This document shows positions 22,572 to 34,480 of a DNA stretch of 64,000 bases, piece after piece. The notes under the pieces are model-generated. The model was given only the letters and a program-made list of their open reading frames with translations, was not told the DNA's origin and made no database searches. Each line of letters begins with the position of its first letter. The stretch's first letter is position 1. Both the position numbers and the translations under genes were made by a program. Source of the stretch: Brachypodium distachyon. Lineage: Eukaryota > Streptophyta > Magnoliopsida > Poales > Poaceae. The stretch lies in the NCBI RefSeq assembly GCF_000005505.3, contig NC_016131.3, positions 38,416,855 to 38,480,854 of the forward strand, given 5' to 3'.

Positions 22572-25500
22572 ATGAGTTGCAAAGATTGGAAAATTTTGTC
22601 CTGGAACATCAAGGACTGAATGGGAAGAATAAATGGACACAATTGAGAAAGAAAATTAAGGAAACTGGTTGCTCCATCATCTGCCTGCAGGAAACTAAGA
22701 GAATGGATATCGACTCGGCATTCATTCAGAATTTTTGCCCTAGAAGATTTAACAAGTTCCTATTTCTACCATCTATTGGTCGTTCGGGTGGCCTCTTGAT
22801 GCATACGATGGCATTCTTGCATTCAGCAACGAGTTTTCTCTCACTGCTGAATTCACCTGTCTCACCTCTCATAAACAATGGCTCCTTACCAACATCTATG
22901 GTCCCTGTCAGGAGGAGACAAGAGCTGATTTTCTTGATTGGCTCCATGATATTGACATGCCTGAAGATAGGAACTGGTTGGTCACAGGGGATTTCAATAC
23001 ACTGAGATCACCTGATGACAGGAATAGGCCAGGTGGCAACATTAATGATATGTTCAAATTAATTGAAATCATTAGTGAGCTTGGATGGATTGAACTGCCA
23101 CTAAAAGGTCGTAAGTACACTTGGAGCAATATGCAAGATTCACCACTTCTGGAAAAACTTGACTGGTGCTTCACTTCTCTCAGCTGGACTATCAACTTCC
23201 CTAGCACTGAGGCAACTCCACTGGCCAAGCCCATCTCAGACCACATCCCCTATGTTATTAACATTGCCACTAATAGTCTCAAGGCTCAAGTTTTTAGATT
23301 TGAAAATCACTGGATGAATCGGCAAGGCTTCCTTGACATGGTCAAAGATACTAGGCAGAGCAACATTCCTATTGTTCAAGCTGACAGAAGAATTGCAGCT
23401 AAGTTTAAAAAACTCAGGGGTCACATGAAAAAGTGGCTGAAAATTAAAGGTGATTTGGATTCTGCTATTGATGATCTCAATGCACTCATCCTTCTGCTAA
23501 ATGGTATTGAACATAACAGAGGACTTACACAAACAGAAAATAATCTCAGAAAGGAGGTGAAAATTAAACTTCAGGAATGTCTCATAATCAAAATGCATAC
23601 TGAAGACAAAGAGGCAAGATTAAATGGGTAAAGTTGGGTCATGAAAACTCCAAGTTCTTCCATTCACTGGCAACTATCCAACACAGGAAAAATAAAATTG
23701 CATGTCTAAAGAGAGGATGATTCACTTGTTTATGATCATGACACCAAAACTAATATGTTTTGGCTTGCATTCAAGGATAGGTTGGGAACATCTCAAGAAC
23801 AGAATTTGTGCCTCCCTGACCAGGAATTACTCCACAACAACACTGATCTGTCAGAACTAGAAGCACACTTCACTAATGAGGAAATTGATGAAGTTGTCAA
23901 AAATCATCCCACAAAGAAGTCTCCTGGTCCTGATGGTTTCAACACTGACTTCATTAAGAAATGCTGGCCCATCATCAAGGAGGATTTTTATGACCTGTGC
24001 CACCAATTTCATGATGGGGAGCTCAATCTTACTTGCATAAATACCTGCTACATTGCATTCATTCCAAAAATTGATTCTGCAGACAAGGTCAATGATTTCA
24101 GACCCATTTCACTCCTAAACTGCACTTTGGAAATCCTGACCAAACTGCTAGCCAACAGACTTTAGGCAGTCATTATGCAGCCGATCCATCATAATCAGTG
24201 TGGGTTCATCAAGACTAGAACCATACAAGATTGTCTTGCTTGGGCTTTTGAATATATTCATGCCTGCCACAAACCCAAACAAGAAATTGTCCTCCTTAAA
24301 TTGGACTTTGAAAAGGCATTTGATAAAGTAGAATACAAGGCCATCATTCAAATTATGCAAGCCATGGGTTTTGGAGATTAATGGTGTCAATGGATTAGCA
24401 AAATTCTTCACTCTGCTACATCACAGATTCTTCTTAATGGAGTACCTGGTAAACTGATCCATTGCAAGAGAGGGGTTAGGCAAGGTAACCCCCTCTCACT
24501 ACTCCTTTTTGTCATTGTGGCTGACTTCTTCCAAACCACACTTAATGATATTCTGCACAGAGGCATGATTGAAAGGCCAATTGATAGTGCTGCTTGCTCT
24601 GATTTTCCCATAATCCAATATGCTGATGACACCCTAATTATCATGAAAACTGAAGATGCACAACTTCAAACTCTCCAGAACCTTCTGCAACAATTTCATG
24701 ACACCATTGGCTTGAGGGTCAATTACCAGAAATCCAACTTGATCCCATTGAACATGTCCAATGAGAGAGGACTTCACTTTGCAGATCTCCTCGGCTGTCA
24801 GCTTGGCACACTTCCATTTACATATCTGGGGCTTCCTTTGGGTACTACCAGGCCAAAAATTATTGACCTCATGCCCATGATCAAGAGGATTGAAAACAGA
24901 CTGATGTGCTTCTCTAGTATGCTCTCACATGGTTGAAAGCTTCAACTAGTTAACTCTGTCCTTTTTGCACTCCCCACATTTCAGATGAGTACTTTTGTCC
25001 TCCCCAAAGCAGTTATCACCCAGATTGATAAGTACAGAAGACATTGTCTCTGGCGTGGGCAAGATCTCACTAAGAGGAACCCCCCACTGGCTGTCTAGGA
25101 AATGATCTGCAGACCCAAAGCTGAAGGTGGACTTGGAATCATTAACCTTGAGCTTCAGAACCAAGCTCTCATTCTGAAAAACCTTCACAAGTTCTACAAT
25201 AAAGTCAACTTACCATGGGTTCATCTGGTATGGGACAACACTATGGCCAAAACCTGCCCCCTCACTGTAATACTGATGCCTCGTTCTAGTGGAGAGACAC
25301 AATTAAGCTTTTGCAAACTTTTAAAGATATGATCATTTCCACCCACGGTAAGGCAATACCATCCTTTTCTGGCAAGACACATGGCTTGAACACCCATAAG
25401 CTGAAACTTGGCCATAGCTTTATCCTTTGCTATTGAGCAGAACATTTTCCTCCAAAATATGATCCACTGCCCTGACCCAACTATGCAATTCCACCTGCCA

Positions 25501-26123
25501 TTATCAGTTGTTGCACATTCCCAGTTCCAAGATTTGCTACACCTACTGGATGACATGATGTTTGGACATTCCCATGGTCTTCTCCTGAATACTCTGCATC
25601 TAGAATCTATAAGAAATTAGTTATGCACATTGACCTCCCTACCACTATCACATGGATCTGGTCATCCTGTTGTCAGCCTAAGCACAAAGTGTTCATGTGG
25701 CTCCTCATGGTTGACAGACTCAATACCCGAGCAATGCTGCACAAGAAAAACTTCCACCTTCAGTCTTACTCATGTGTTCTTTGCAACAGGAACACTATGG
25801 AGACCAGGGATCATCTCTTCTTCCACTGCCAATTTGACATGACTTACTGAAGATACATTTGCCCTAACTTCACCCCTGGACAGTCTTTCCATGAGCATAT
25901 TGCAGCCATCAAACAAGAGCTTCACGTGCCATTTCACATGGAAATCACAACTGCGGCAACATGGAGTATCTGGAGGATTCGCAACGATTGTATCTTCAAT
26001 GGGATTACCCCATCACTTTACAGATGCAAAAGACTATTTAAGGAAGAGCTCAATTTGGTTTTCCATAGAGCAAAAAGAAAGAACTACCATGCTTTTCAAT
26101 CATGGATTGATAACTTTAGATAG
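22572..26123 (+). pseudogene. LINE ORF2: AP-type endonuclease, reverse transcriptase, zf-RVT
   Basis: ORF2 would nick target DNA and copy LINE RNA there. It starts at the ATG at 22572 (MSCKDWKILSWNI). The endonuclease shows ICLQETKR, VTGDFNTLRSP (22980-23010) and SDH near 23236. The reverse transcriptase shows [38 protein letters not shown] (24299-24334), GVRQGNPLS, the catalytic YADD at 24619-24630 and TYLGLPLG. The zf-RVT region at about 25680-25850 (KVFMWLLMVDRL, CVLCN, ETRDHLFFHC) closes it. Stops include TAG at about 24163 (expected Gln), TAA at 24379, TGA at 24934, TAG at 25096 (expected Trp) and TGA at 25848, plus frameshifts. Confidence 0.9.
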
Positions 26124-26211
26124 CTCACATTTTCTTGTAATTTTATCTACCTGTACATATTCTCATTAATAAAATTTCAGCAATAGGTATTATGACCTAA
26201 AGCTTTCCGTC

Positions 26212-26230
26212 AAAAAAAGTGAGAGCCCGT
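26212..26230 (+). repeat. LINE poly(A) tail and right target-site duplication
   Basis: An A7 run (26212-26218) ends the LINE, then TGAGAGCCCGT at 26220-26230 repeats 10106-10116. The short tail suggests erosion. Confidence 0.85.
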
Positions 26231-26825
26231 TTTTGGAGGCTAGGCTAGATATCGTCGTGGAAAATCAGGACGGACTTCGTATCACCATGTCCGACCCGAC
26301 CCCAAATTAGTCCACTTTGTTCTTAAAGAATCATGCATTGTTTCACGTTGAGTCGGTATGAAATTTCACACCGAGATGACCTTTTTTTTTCCGTGAACCG
26401 GAACGACTTTGTTCTTAGAATTACTATCATCCAAATTACTCCACTTCATATCAACATGTCAGCCACGTCCCCAAATTTTCACACATGAAAACTTCATAAA
26501 TAGTTTCCTTGCCTCAAACCAGGTATGCGTCATTCCCGAACAACAAAAACTTCCCTCAAACCTTTAGTACCAGGTTGATTCTAAGCTCATATAATGAATT
26601 CATTATCCAAACTTTTCATCACCGATCGACGGTTTTCCGTACTGATTTTTTTTCTAGGTTACACCCAAGTAGGTGTATCATCCATAAGAAGACAGCAAAG
26701 CAGTTTCAGCCGTAAATTCCTTACCCGATTTAGGTGAGGCATAGGAATGACCCAACAAAGTAGAAATGCATAAATTAACATGAATTTTTGGTTAGTGAAA
26801 TGAAATTGCATTGTGATCGATGATA
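26231..26825. other. Unclassified flank between the LINE and the copia element
   Basis: No gene or element is recognised. It contains a T-rich run near 26383 and short ORFs of no known family. It continues the flank at 9858-10116, since the LINE splits the two. Confidence 0.4.
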
Positions 26826-26830
26826 TATAC

Positions 26831-26956
26831 TATAAGACGTAAGGTAATTGGAGTAATTGGAGATTGATTGACGTAAGGTAATTGGAGTAATTGGAGTACA
26901 AATACAAGGTGCATGTATATACGTACAAGAGCTACATGTGTATACAAACTCTAACA
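26831..26956 (-). repeat. Copia 3' LTR (126 bp)
   Basis: On the minus strand it starts TGTTAGAGTTTG and ends CTTATA. Compared with the 5' LTR it has lost about 60 bp in the middle and carries a roughly 30-bp local duplication (acgtaaggtaattggagtaa twice). The polypurine tract lies at 26957-26970. Confidence 0.88.
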
Positions 26957-28400
26957 CCCTCCCTCAATCTTAACCGTATCAAGCAGGTTTAGATTGCGCC
27001 TACAACCTTCAAACAATGGTAAGGATAGTGGCTTGGTGAAGATGTCTGCAAGTTGATCTTTAGAGGAGATGAACTTGATCTGAAGTAGCTTCTGTGCAAC
27101 ACGTTCCCTCACAAAATGGTAGTCAACTTCGATGTGCTTGGTGCGTGCATGGAACACTGGGTTGGAGGACAAGTATGTAGCACCAATATTGTCACACCAA
27201 AGGACCGGAGGTTGGTCTTGAGAGATAGCCAACTCCTGAAGCAGGGATTATACCCAGATGAGTTCAGCAGTCGCATTAGCCACTGCTTTGTATTCAGCCT
27301 CTGTACTACTGCGAGAGACAGTGGACTGTTTGCATGCATTCCACGCTATCAAATTAGACCCAAGGAAAACAGCATACCCTCTCGTGAAGCGACGGTCATC
27401 AGGACTCCCAGCCCGGTCAGCATCACTGAAGGCAGACAAGCGGCCAGAGGAGTGTGGCCGAAGATGCAAACCATAAGATGTGGTGAGACGCACATAACGA
27501 AGAATGCGTTTGACTGCTGTCCAATGAGAATCCCAAGGGGCATGAAGGTACTGACAAACACGGTTGAGAGCAAAGGACAGATCCGGCCGAGGATAGTCAG
27601 ATACTGCAAGCCTCCAACAATGCTACGGTACTCAGTGGCATCATCAGATGAGAGAAGATCCCCATCATCAACAGAGAGTCGATCAGTTGCAGCCATAGGC
27701 GTGTGCGATGGCTTGCCTTGAAGCATACCAGCACGCCGTAATAAATCCAGAGAATTTTTTTTCTGAGTAAGAGACAAGCCAGAAGAACTATGAGTAACCT
27801 CCACACCGAGAAAAAAATGCAGGCGGCCAAGGTCCTTCACAGCAAAATCTCCCTGGAGAGCCAAAACTAGACGATCTGCAGCAACAACTGACGAACTGAC
27901 AAGAATAATGTCATCAACGTAGACCAGCAGATACATAGTGACTTCAGGCCATTGGAGAAGAAACAAGGACGCATCAGTTGTGGATGGAATAAATCCATGA
28001 GAGCGGAGAGCTGAAGCAAGCTTGGCATGCCATGCACGGGGAGCCTGCTTGAGGCCATACAGAGACTTGTCAGTCGACAGAGATGTGTAGGTCGAGCAGG
28101 ATCAACAAACCCGGGAGGTTGCTTCATATAGACCTCTTCTTCTAACAGTCCATGAAGGAAAGCATTCTGAACATCCAACTGCCTCAAAGACCATCCACGA
28201 GTGACTGCGAGTGACAGCAAAAGACGAATAGTGGTAGGCTTGATAACAGGACTGAAGATATCCTCATAATAAGGACCATAACGCTGCTTGAACCCCTTTG
28301 CTACCAATCTGGCCTTGTAACGTTTGAACCATTTGCATGTCGCTTGACCTTGAAAACCCACTTGGAGTCGATGACATTGAGTCCAGGCTGCGGCAGAACA
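26957..28400 (-). pseudogene. Copia reverse transcriptase and RNase H region
   Basis: On the minus strand the RT starts near [10 protein letters not shown] (about 28360) and after a frameshift gives [31 protein letters not shown] and the catalytic YVDD (27910-27921), then GRLHFFLGVEV. The RNase H follows with [38 protein letters not shown] and ends with [11 protein letters not shown] (about 27010). Frameshifts near 28310, 28080 and 27580 and an in-frame stop break it. Confidence 0.88.
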
Positions 28401-30300
28401 AGACGCCAGGTGTCATTCTTGAGAAGGGCTTGAAATTCCTGGTCCATAGCAGGTCGCCAATGTGGAATACCCATAGCAGCTTGATAAGTGGGAGGCTCGA
28501 CTGTCGGATTCGCAACAGCATGTGCCATGCAAGCAGCAAGCCAGGCAACAGTACCGTCTGTGCGTTCCACAGGTTTGTAGATTCCACTCCGGCTGCAGGT
28601 GTGAGGGCGACGAGCAAGGGGAGCAGCAGCGGCTGGTACAGGTTGGACGATCGGGGAGACATCGGGTGTCGATGCAGTGGGCAAGGACGCACCAGGCGAT
28701 GCACCAGACGAGGGCATTCCAGGCGATCGGGAGGAACGCACATCGGGCGAAGCAGGCCCAGGCGAGCGCACCGTGGGCGCGGGCTATGCAGGCCCACACG
28801 AGGGTGTGGGGGGTGCGGATGCAGGCCCACTTGAGGGCGTCCGTGGCTCGGGCGAAGCAGGCCCACGCGAGGGCGGCCCAGGTGGCATGGGAGCTAGCCC
28901 AGGCGAAGGAGGGCTGGCAGCCTCAGCGCCAGAAGCTGTGTTGTTCTCCAGAACAGGCCTAGCATGCTGACCGACGTGACTACGTGCCACGCCATGCACA
29001 GGATCGACATGATCCTCGTCCAGGATTTCCAAATGAGCACCGCGGCCTATACCTGCATCGTGGTTAGGCAACAACGCAGAAGAATAGGCAGCATCCAGAA
29101 ATTGGTCAGAGGCAACTGAATTGGAAGGTGTATTATTTGGTAAGTTGGAAAAAGTAAACAAAGAAGAATTGGAAGGTGGATTATTTGGCAGGTTGGAAAA
29201 AGGAAACAAGATTTCATCAAAGATCACATCACGAGATATGTAAACGCGATTAGAAGGAACGTGAAGACACGTATACCCTTTATGGAGAGAATTATACCCA
29301 AGAAAAGCACACTTCTTGGCACGAAACTCGAGTTTACGAGAATTGTAGGGGCGAACATGAGGCCAACATGCACACCCAAAAACTTTGAAAAAAGTATAAT
29401 TGGAGTTTCATTGAGGAGATGCTCTAAAGGTGTTTTCATATTAAGAATGGGAGTAGGCAGACGATTAATCAAAAAACAAGCGGTAGAAAAAGCGTCACTC
29501 CAAAAGCGAAAAGGAACGGATGCATGAGCAAGAAGAGTGAGACCGGATTCAACAATGTGTCGATGTTTTCGTTTTGCGGCGCCGTTCTGCTGATGGGTAT
29601 GTGGACATGACACACAATGAACAACACCAAGTTGCTCCCCCCCCCCCCCCCCCAATTTGAGTGGACATGGAGTGGCTAAGAAGGCATTCAACATGCGTTT
29701 GAAACTGAACGAAGATATTGAAAACATCAGACTTGCGCTTGAGAAGATAAAGCCATGTAAAACGACTATAAGCATCAATAAAACTGACATAATAGTTGAG
29801 GCCACTAACAGAAGTTTGAGCTGGTCCCCATACATCCGAAAATATAAGTTTAAGAGGAGCTTTCACTACATGACTAGACACAGAAAAAGGTAACTGATGA
29901 CTCTTGCCTTGTCACATTTTTATGACTAGGTGCTATGGGAAGATCATGCTGACGTAGAACATGATGAACTATAGGGGTGGCCGGATGACCAAGACGTGAG
30001 CGCCACTGAGAGGACGAGACACAAACACCGGCGAAGACTTGGGAGACTGGAGGCACATCAAGAACATATAGACCACCACGGCAGCGACCTCTAAGAAGTG
30101 TTTCCCTCGTGACCAGATCCTTACCAAAGAGATCAAAAGGATGAAATTCCACAAAAACCTTATTGTCATGAGTAAGTCTAGGAACAGATAAAAGGTTACG
30201 AGTGATAGAAGGAACACTTAGAATATTACAACGTTTTAGTGTTTTAGATGTGGTGGTTGGAAGAGATGCTTGACCAATATGAGAGATGAGCATACCTTGT
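28401..30300 (-). pseudogene. Copia GAG-pre-integrase, integrase and Pro-rich linker
   Basis: On the minus strand, 30293-29874 gives the pre-integrase domain (SITRNLLSVPRL, GRCRGGLYVLD). The integrase core follows (LIFSDVWGPAQTSVSG, YYVSFIDAYSRFTWLYLL) and its C-terminal part (RFWSDAFSTACFLINRLPT, about 29430-29500). A 17-base C run (29637-29653) interrupts the core and shifts the frame. The stretch 28771-28470 encodes a Pro/Ala-rich linker before the RT. Long plus-strand ORFs here (28337-28970) are antisense shadows of that GC-rich linker. Confidence 0.85.
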
Positions 30301-30589
30301 CCACTGGCAGTGTGGACCTTATCAGTGCCATGATAGGAGTCGCGGGCGGTGAGCTTGATAATCCGTGGCTCCCGTCCAGAGAATAGGATGGGGTGCGGCC
30401 TTGACTCGCCATAGCAGCTTGGCGCTCGTTGTTCCGGCCATCATTGCCAAAGCCGAGGAAGTCACGCCTAAAACGTTTGTGGCAGCGGGAGGCAAGGTGG
30501 CCCGGGATGCCACAGAGTTGGCAAACTAGACGACCACACTTGTTGGCAGTAGAGGAGTGGTTGGAGTTGTTCGCCGGCGGCTTGAGTTG

Positions 30590-31588
30590 CTACTGCGTAG
30601 GTGGGTTGGGGAGGATAGGCTTCCCCCCCACCCCCCCCGAGCCGGAGGCACCATTGGAGCGGTATGAGGAGCGAGAACCACCCCGGTAGGTGGCATGGGC
30701 TGACGAGGAGTCGTGGTAGACGTCAGCCGCACACCGAGACTCGATCCGCTGTTCGGTGCTGAGGAGACGAGCGTAGCGATCACGCGGCCGCATGGGAAGG
30801 TCGCGGCCGTTGACCACCTCCACGAGCGAGTCATAATCGCTGTCGAGGCCATTGAGGACGTACGACGTGAACTCCTCGTCGCGAAGAGGTTGCCCGATGG
30901 AGGTGAGTGTATCCGCGAGGGTCTTCACTTTGTTGAAGAAGGCCGCTGCGGAGAGGTCCCGCTTCTTCAATTTGCCGAGTTGCGTGCGAATCTGCATCGA
31001 CCTGGCCGTGGATTGAGAGGAGAAGCTGCTCTCAAGGATGGACCGCGCGTCGTGAGAAGTAGCGGCGAAGAGAACCATGCCAGCGACGCCCTCAGACAGC
31101 GACGACTGGATCGCCGAGAGGATTGCCTGGTCTTGCTGAACCCAGGTGCGTTGCGCGGGGTTCGGTAGAGGAGCGCTCCCTGGTACGGTGCTGGAGACGA
31201 ACTGCGGCGGACACGGCAGAGAGCCATCAACGTCTCCCATTAGGTAATGGCTACGGAGAAGAGGAAGAAGTTGTGCCCACCAGTAGAGGTAGTTGTCGGC
31301 CTTGAGCTTGATGGAGAGCAAGTGCGCGAAGTGGAACAGAGGAGTCGGCATAGCATCGATTGGCAGAGTTCCAGAAACAGCGGGGGCGCCGGCGGCTGTA
31401 GATCCGATCGGAGGAAGGACGAAGGTGCCGACGGCGGCTGAAGCAGCAGGCTGGGAAGAGAACATGACTCCAGCTTGAAGAGTCCCCATGGTGTGGGGAG
31501 CGATGGCAGCGGTGGTGCTGAAGAGGCCGAGGCCGGCGGTGTCGAAGAGGCCGAGGCCGGCGCCTGAGTTGTTGGCGGCGGAAGACAT
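30590..31588 (-). pseudogene. Copia gag (capsid-like protein)
   Basis: The frame opens with an ATG at 31586-31588, shortly after the primer-binding site, and runs 332 residues. It has a Gly/Ala-rich N-terminus, then the gag UBN2-like core (INLKADNYLYWWAQL-type segment, QILSAIQSSLSEGV, LGKLKKRDLSAAAFFNKVK, SYVLNGLDSDYDSLVE, about 31300-30830). It ends in a Gly/Ser-rich region at a C-rich run near 30623 where the frame is lost. The zinc knuckle that should follow (30560-30480) is disrupted. This is the best preserved part of the element. Confidence 0.85.
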
Positions 31589-31617
31589 GGAGATGAATCG
31601 TGATTAGGCTGATACCA

Positions 31618-31772
31618 TATAAGACGTACGGTAATTGGAGTAATTGGAGATTGATTGAGGGAAACTGCACACCGTCTCCGTGGACGTGGCTCTCATATTA
31701 TGAAGGAGATCGTACAAATACAAGGTGCATGCATATACGTACAGGAGCTACATGTGTATACAAACTCTAACA
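31618..31772 (-). repeat. Copia 5' LTR (155 bp) and adjacent primer-binding site
   Basis: The LTR runs on the minus strand from TGTTAGAG (31772) to CTTATA (31618). Immediately inside, TGGTATCAGCC (31617-31607) is complementary to the 3' end of initiator Met-tRNA, the standard copia primer. Confidence 0.88.
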
Positions 31773-31777
31773 TATAC

Positions 31778-31967
31778 AACCCCAAAATATACTCGCATCA
31801 TTTCTCAGGGTTGTTCGGGATAACAAAGACCCGTTTTTGGCAAGGGCACAGTCAACACTAAGATAATAAAGACTAATTAGTCTAAGCCCGGGATATACTC
31901 GCATCATTTCCCGGGGTCAAGCAAGTATGTATGTACATTCAATTGAATGCCAAATCGCAAACATATA
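31778..31967. other. Unclassified low-copy DNA with a short direct repeat
   Basis: The motif atatactcgcatcatttc occurs twice, near 31789 and 31893, about 104 bp apart. No gene is visible. Confidence 0.4.
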
Positions 31968-32080
31968 TTCTCTCCGTTCCATATCAAGTGACTTGCTATT
32001 GCATGTATTTAGACGCTTTTTAAGCATAGATACATCCATATTTTGATAAATTTGAATCACTTAATATGTGACGGAGGGAG
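31968..32080. mobile_element. Stowaway (Tc1/mariner) MITE, 113 bp
   Basis: It is flanked by TA on both sides. The ends ttctctccgttcc and gacggagggag are inverted repeats of the ctccctccgt type that marks grass Stowaway MITEs, and the interior has the usual tttagacgctttttaagcatagatacatcc core. The left terminus is degraded relative to consensus. Confidence 0.85.
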
Positions 32081-32098
32081 TATATAATACTTACAATT

Positions 32099-32374
32099 TC
32101 AAATAAAATAAATGATCATTACACCAAATTGGGCGCTTGGGTATATACCAACAAATACAAACTGAAAGGCAGCCGAAATAAGAATATATACAAAAGAGAC
32201 AACTTTTCTTGCCCAGTACCATTCTCTAATTTTTGTTTGGGACTGCACAGTGCCATTCTCTAATTTTTTGCCCACTTCAGATTCATATTTAATTTTGAAA
32301 TTTATTCTTGCCCAAAGTTCTCGAAATTTTCGTCTCCGCGAGTCCGGTGCATTTTCTGCAAAGACAAAAGACAC
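32099..32374 (-). other. Unrecognised 91-codon ORF
   Basis: The minus-strand frame starts MSFVFAENAPDSRRRKF, has a basic middle and a hydrophobic C-terminal half (SFVYILISAAFQFVFVG). The DNA contains a direct repeat, ccattctctaattttt, at about 32219 and 32253. I recognise no family and it may not be a gene. Confidence 0.2.
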
Positions 32375-32960
32375 AACTTTTTCGCTGGTCCCGTGCTGAT
32401 TTCACGTCAGATCGTCAGATCGAGCATCCCAAGAGGTAAAAATAATCCAGAGCAGTAAAAGAGAAGAGGGGCACGCATGCAATGCAGGCCGGGCATGCAG
32501 TCAGCTGGCATGCAGCAGGGCATAGCATGCATAGCAATGATGCCTTGGTGCAATTAGGATGTCGCAAAGCTTACGGTAGCCTACGCCCACGGGGCTTAAC
32601 TGCACTGCCCCGTGATCTCGCCAGCGATATCTCCATGGTTCCGTCGATGCGGCTGCCTGCTGCAGCTTGCAGCTACGAGCCTACGAAGGGTCCGTAGGAA
32701 GGTACTAGTGGACTGGACTACGTAGCTGTAGTATAGCTGCGATACGTCACTGGTGTTTAGCATATTTTTATGAAATCACAAAACCATACATGAGACGTCA
32801 ACATCAGATCTCCTGGGGTACAACATATGATGATTCATGTATCAGGTTTCTAATTCAGTTATCCAGTTTGATCTTTCACCTGCAGCAAGATTTGGCACCA
32901 CACTTCGCCGTGGTAAAGATCCGGCATCCAATTTACTCCTGCTTTTCTTAGATTTGATCT
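32375..32960. other. Unclassified low-copy DNA with GCATGC-rich patch
   Basis: No element or gene is recognised. Between 32474 and 32540 the hexamer gcatgc or its core recurs at least six times (the binding core of plant B3/RY-type sites, also a frequent chance motif). Confidence 0.35.
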
Positions 32961-33040
32961 TTAGTTTACCCTCCTCCGCCCTTTATCAACGACGAGCTAG
33001 AAGCCTAGAATCTGGCACAAACTCTATCCTGTCTCCGTTA

Positions 33041-33448
33041 GGGGCTGTTTGGTTGCCACCCTGAGACAAGCACGACTGGCCTGATGGGTCCCTGTGAGTT
33101 GCCTGAGTGTTGTTTGGTTAAAGTCTGAAACTCCAGCTGCTTGTCTCGCCTGAAGGACCTGACAGCGCAGTTAGCCTGGCTCAGGCCACCGAAATTGGAG
33201 GCCCGACTCCGGCTAATCAAAGCTACGCTAGAACCCACATATGCCAACACAAGGATAACTCTGACACAACACATGATGCAGCAGCTTTTTCTACTAAAAA
33301 TGTATTAGCATTTGTGAGGCCAGCAGCACCAACCAAACAGCTATGTATCAGGCATGCCTGTACAAGTAAAAATCATCAACTTCTCAGGGTAGTCTCAGGC
33401 AGCTCATTTTCTCAGGCGTGGTCCTCAGGTAACGAACCAAACAGCCCC
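33041..33448. mobile_element. Tourist-like (PIF/Harbinger) MITE, 408 bp
   Basis: The termini ggggctgtttggtt and its inverted complement (ending aaccaaacagcccc, two-base variation) are flanked by TTA on both sides (33038-33040 and 33449-33451). Inverted repeats of this kind with a TTA duplication are characteristic of Tourist/PIF-Harbinger MITEs. The interior has cagg/cctg-rich imperfect repeats and no coding capacity. It is absent from the matching place in block B. Confidence 0.85.
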
Positions 33449-33470
33449 TTAGTCTGTTACCACTCCAAGC

Positions 33471-34480
33471 TGATATGGACATGCTAACCATGGATACGAC
33501 CATTAGAACCCTAATTGTTGGTGTCTCTAATAATTATAATCAGGTGAATTCAATTACAAAATATTTTCAATATGTTACTTGCAAAGAGGCGGAGCTACTA
33601 TCTTGTGTAATCTTATTATGTAGGCATCTTATTGAACTTTACAAGTCCAAAGTGAAGATGAAGTGTTATAGCCTGCAAAGGAAGATTTAAAGTGAAGCCT
33701 ATCAAGTCTACTTTCCAACAAATCAAACGGCACATGATTCGGAGCTTGCTAGAAAAAGATATCACGAATTAAAGTTGAATTCGATTCGGGTCCGAGCTGT
33801 CAGGAGACCCGAATTTGTTTTAATCACCCAGGCCGCATCCGGAGTCCAAATCAAGCAAACAAGTACTTGTTGGAAAGGTAATTACAAGAACTTTCCAACG
33901 GATCTGGCCTCATCAAGATATTCGACTCGTGCTGACCGTGGCGGACAAAACAAGCTGACGGATCTGTTTTTCTATTTCCTAAAGAATTGTAGTTTGTTAG
34001 GAAAGTTAGAGATAGAGTTGGATTTCGGACTCCTTATTCAAGGTGGACGAAAATATCTCTCCCTCCTCCTTTATATACCCCATGAGCCCCCCTAAGGAGC
34101 CTTGGGTTTTGATTAGATAAAGTTTAGCCATCTTTGCTACTTTCGTGTAATCGCGTGTGTCGGTTAGACCACCTGTTTTACCGTCGTCAAGACCCCAACT
34201 TATCGTCTCGTTGAGACATTGGTTTGATATAGTATACTCGCAATTTTAGATTGCATCCGCTATTTATCTTGTTCTTACTTGTTCTTCGATTGCTTGCAGG
34301 AACAAAGACCTTCGTGGTCAGGTTGATCGTGCCCCCGCGTGATCAATAACCCTCTGGAGTTGGTGTATCGATTGCTAAGGCGCTGCCTCCTAGGCCGTAG
34401 TCGGATTGTCAACGTCACCTTCTACCCGAATCGAGAGTTACCAATCTCATCGAAAGATCGGGCCACCCCGTCCCGTATCA
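33471..34480 (+). repeat. 5' LTR of the gag-only element, with TATA box
   Basis: TGATATGGAC to CCGTATCA. A TATA motif (tttatataccc, 34070-34080) near position 600 should be its promoter, making U3 about 620 bp. A sense ORF starts at the ATG five bases into the LTR (33475) and covers U3; in this copy it has one stop, TAA at 33688, where the 3' LTR has CAA. Confidence 0.9.

Larger units (their letters stand above)
10117..26219 (+). mobile_element. L1-type LINE (non-LTR retrotransposon), full-length but decayed and split by two LTR insertions
   Basis: The element is bounded by an 11-bp direct repeat, TGAGAGCCCGT, at 10106-10116 and 26220-26230. The downstream copy follows a short A7 tail at 26212-26218. 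Inside, in order, are a 5' leader, ORF1 with a CCHC knuckle, and ORF2 with endonuclease, reverse transcriptase and a zf-RVT cysteine region, as in plant L1 elements. After subtracting a solo LTR and a gypsy element with their target duplications, about 7.3 kb remains. Both ORFs have stops and frameshifts. Confidence 0.92.
26831..31772 (-). mobile_element. Ty1-copia retrotransposon with short LTRs, minus strand, decayed
   Basis: A TATAC duplication flanks it (26826-26830 and 31773-31777). On the minus strand it reads 5' LTR, a TGGTATCAGCC primer-binding site complementary to initiator Met-tRNA, gag, GAG-pre-integrase, integrase, reverse transcriptase, RNase H, a GGGAGGG polypurine tract, 3' LTR. 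Integrase before reverse transcriptase defines copia. LTRs of only about 126-155 bp recall Hopscotch/Ale-type elements, but the lineage is an inference. Stops and frameshifts run through pol. Confidence 0.93.

Noticed and set aside
28337..28970. Plus-strand ORFs of up to 165 codons
   Set aside because: They are antisense to the GC-rich linker of the minus-strand copia polyprotein.
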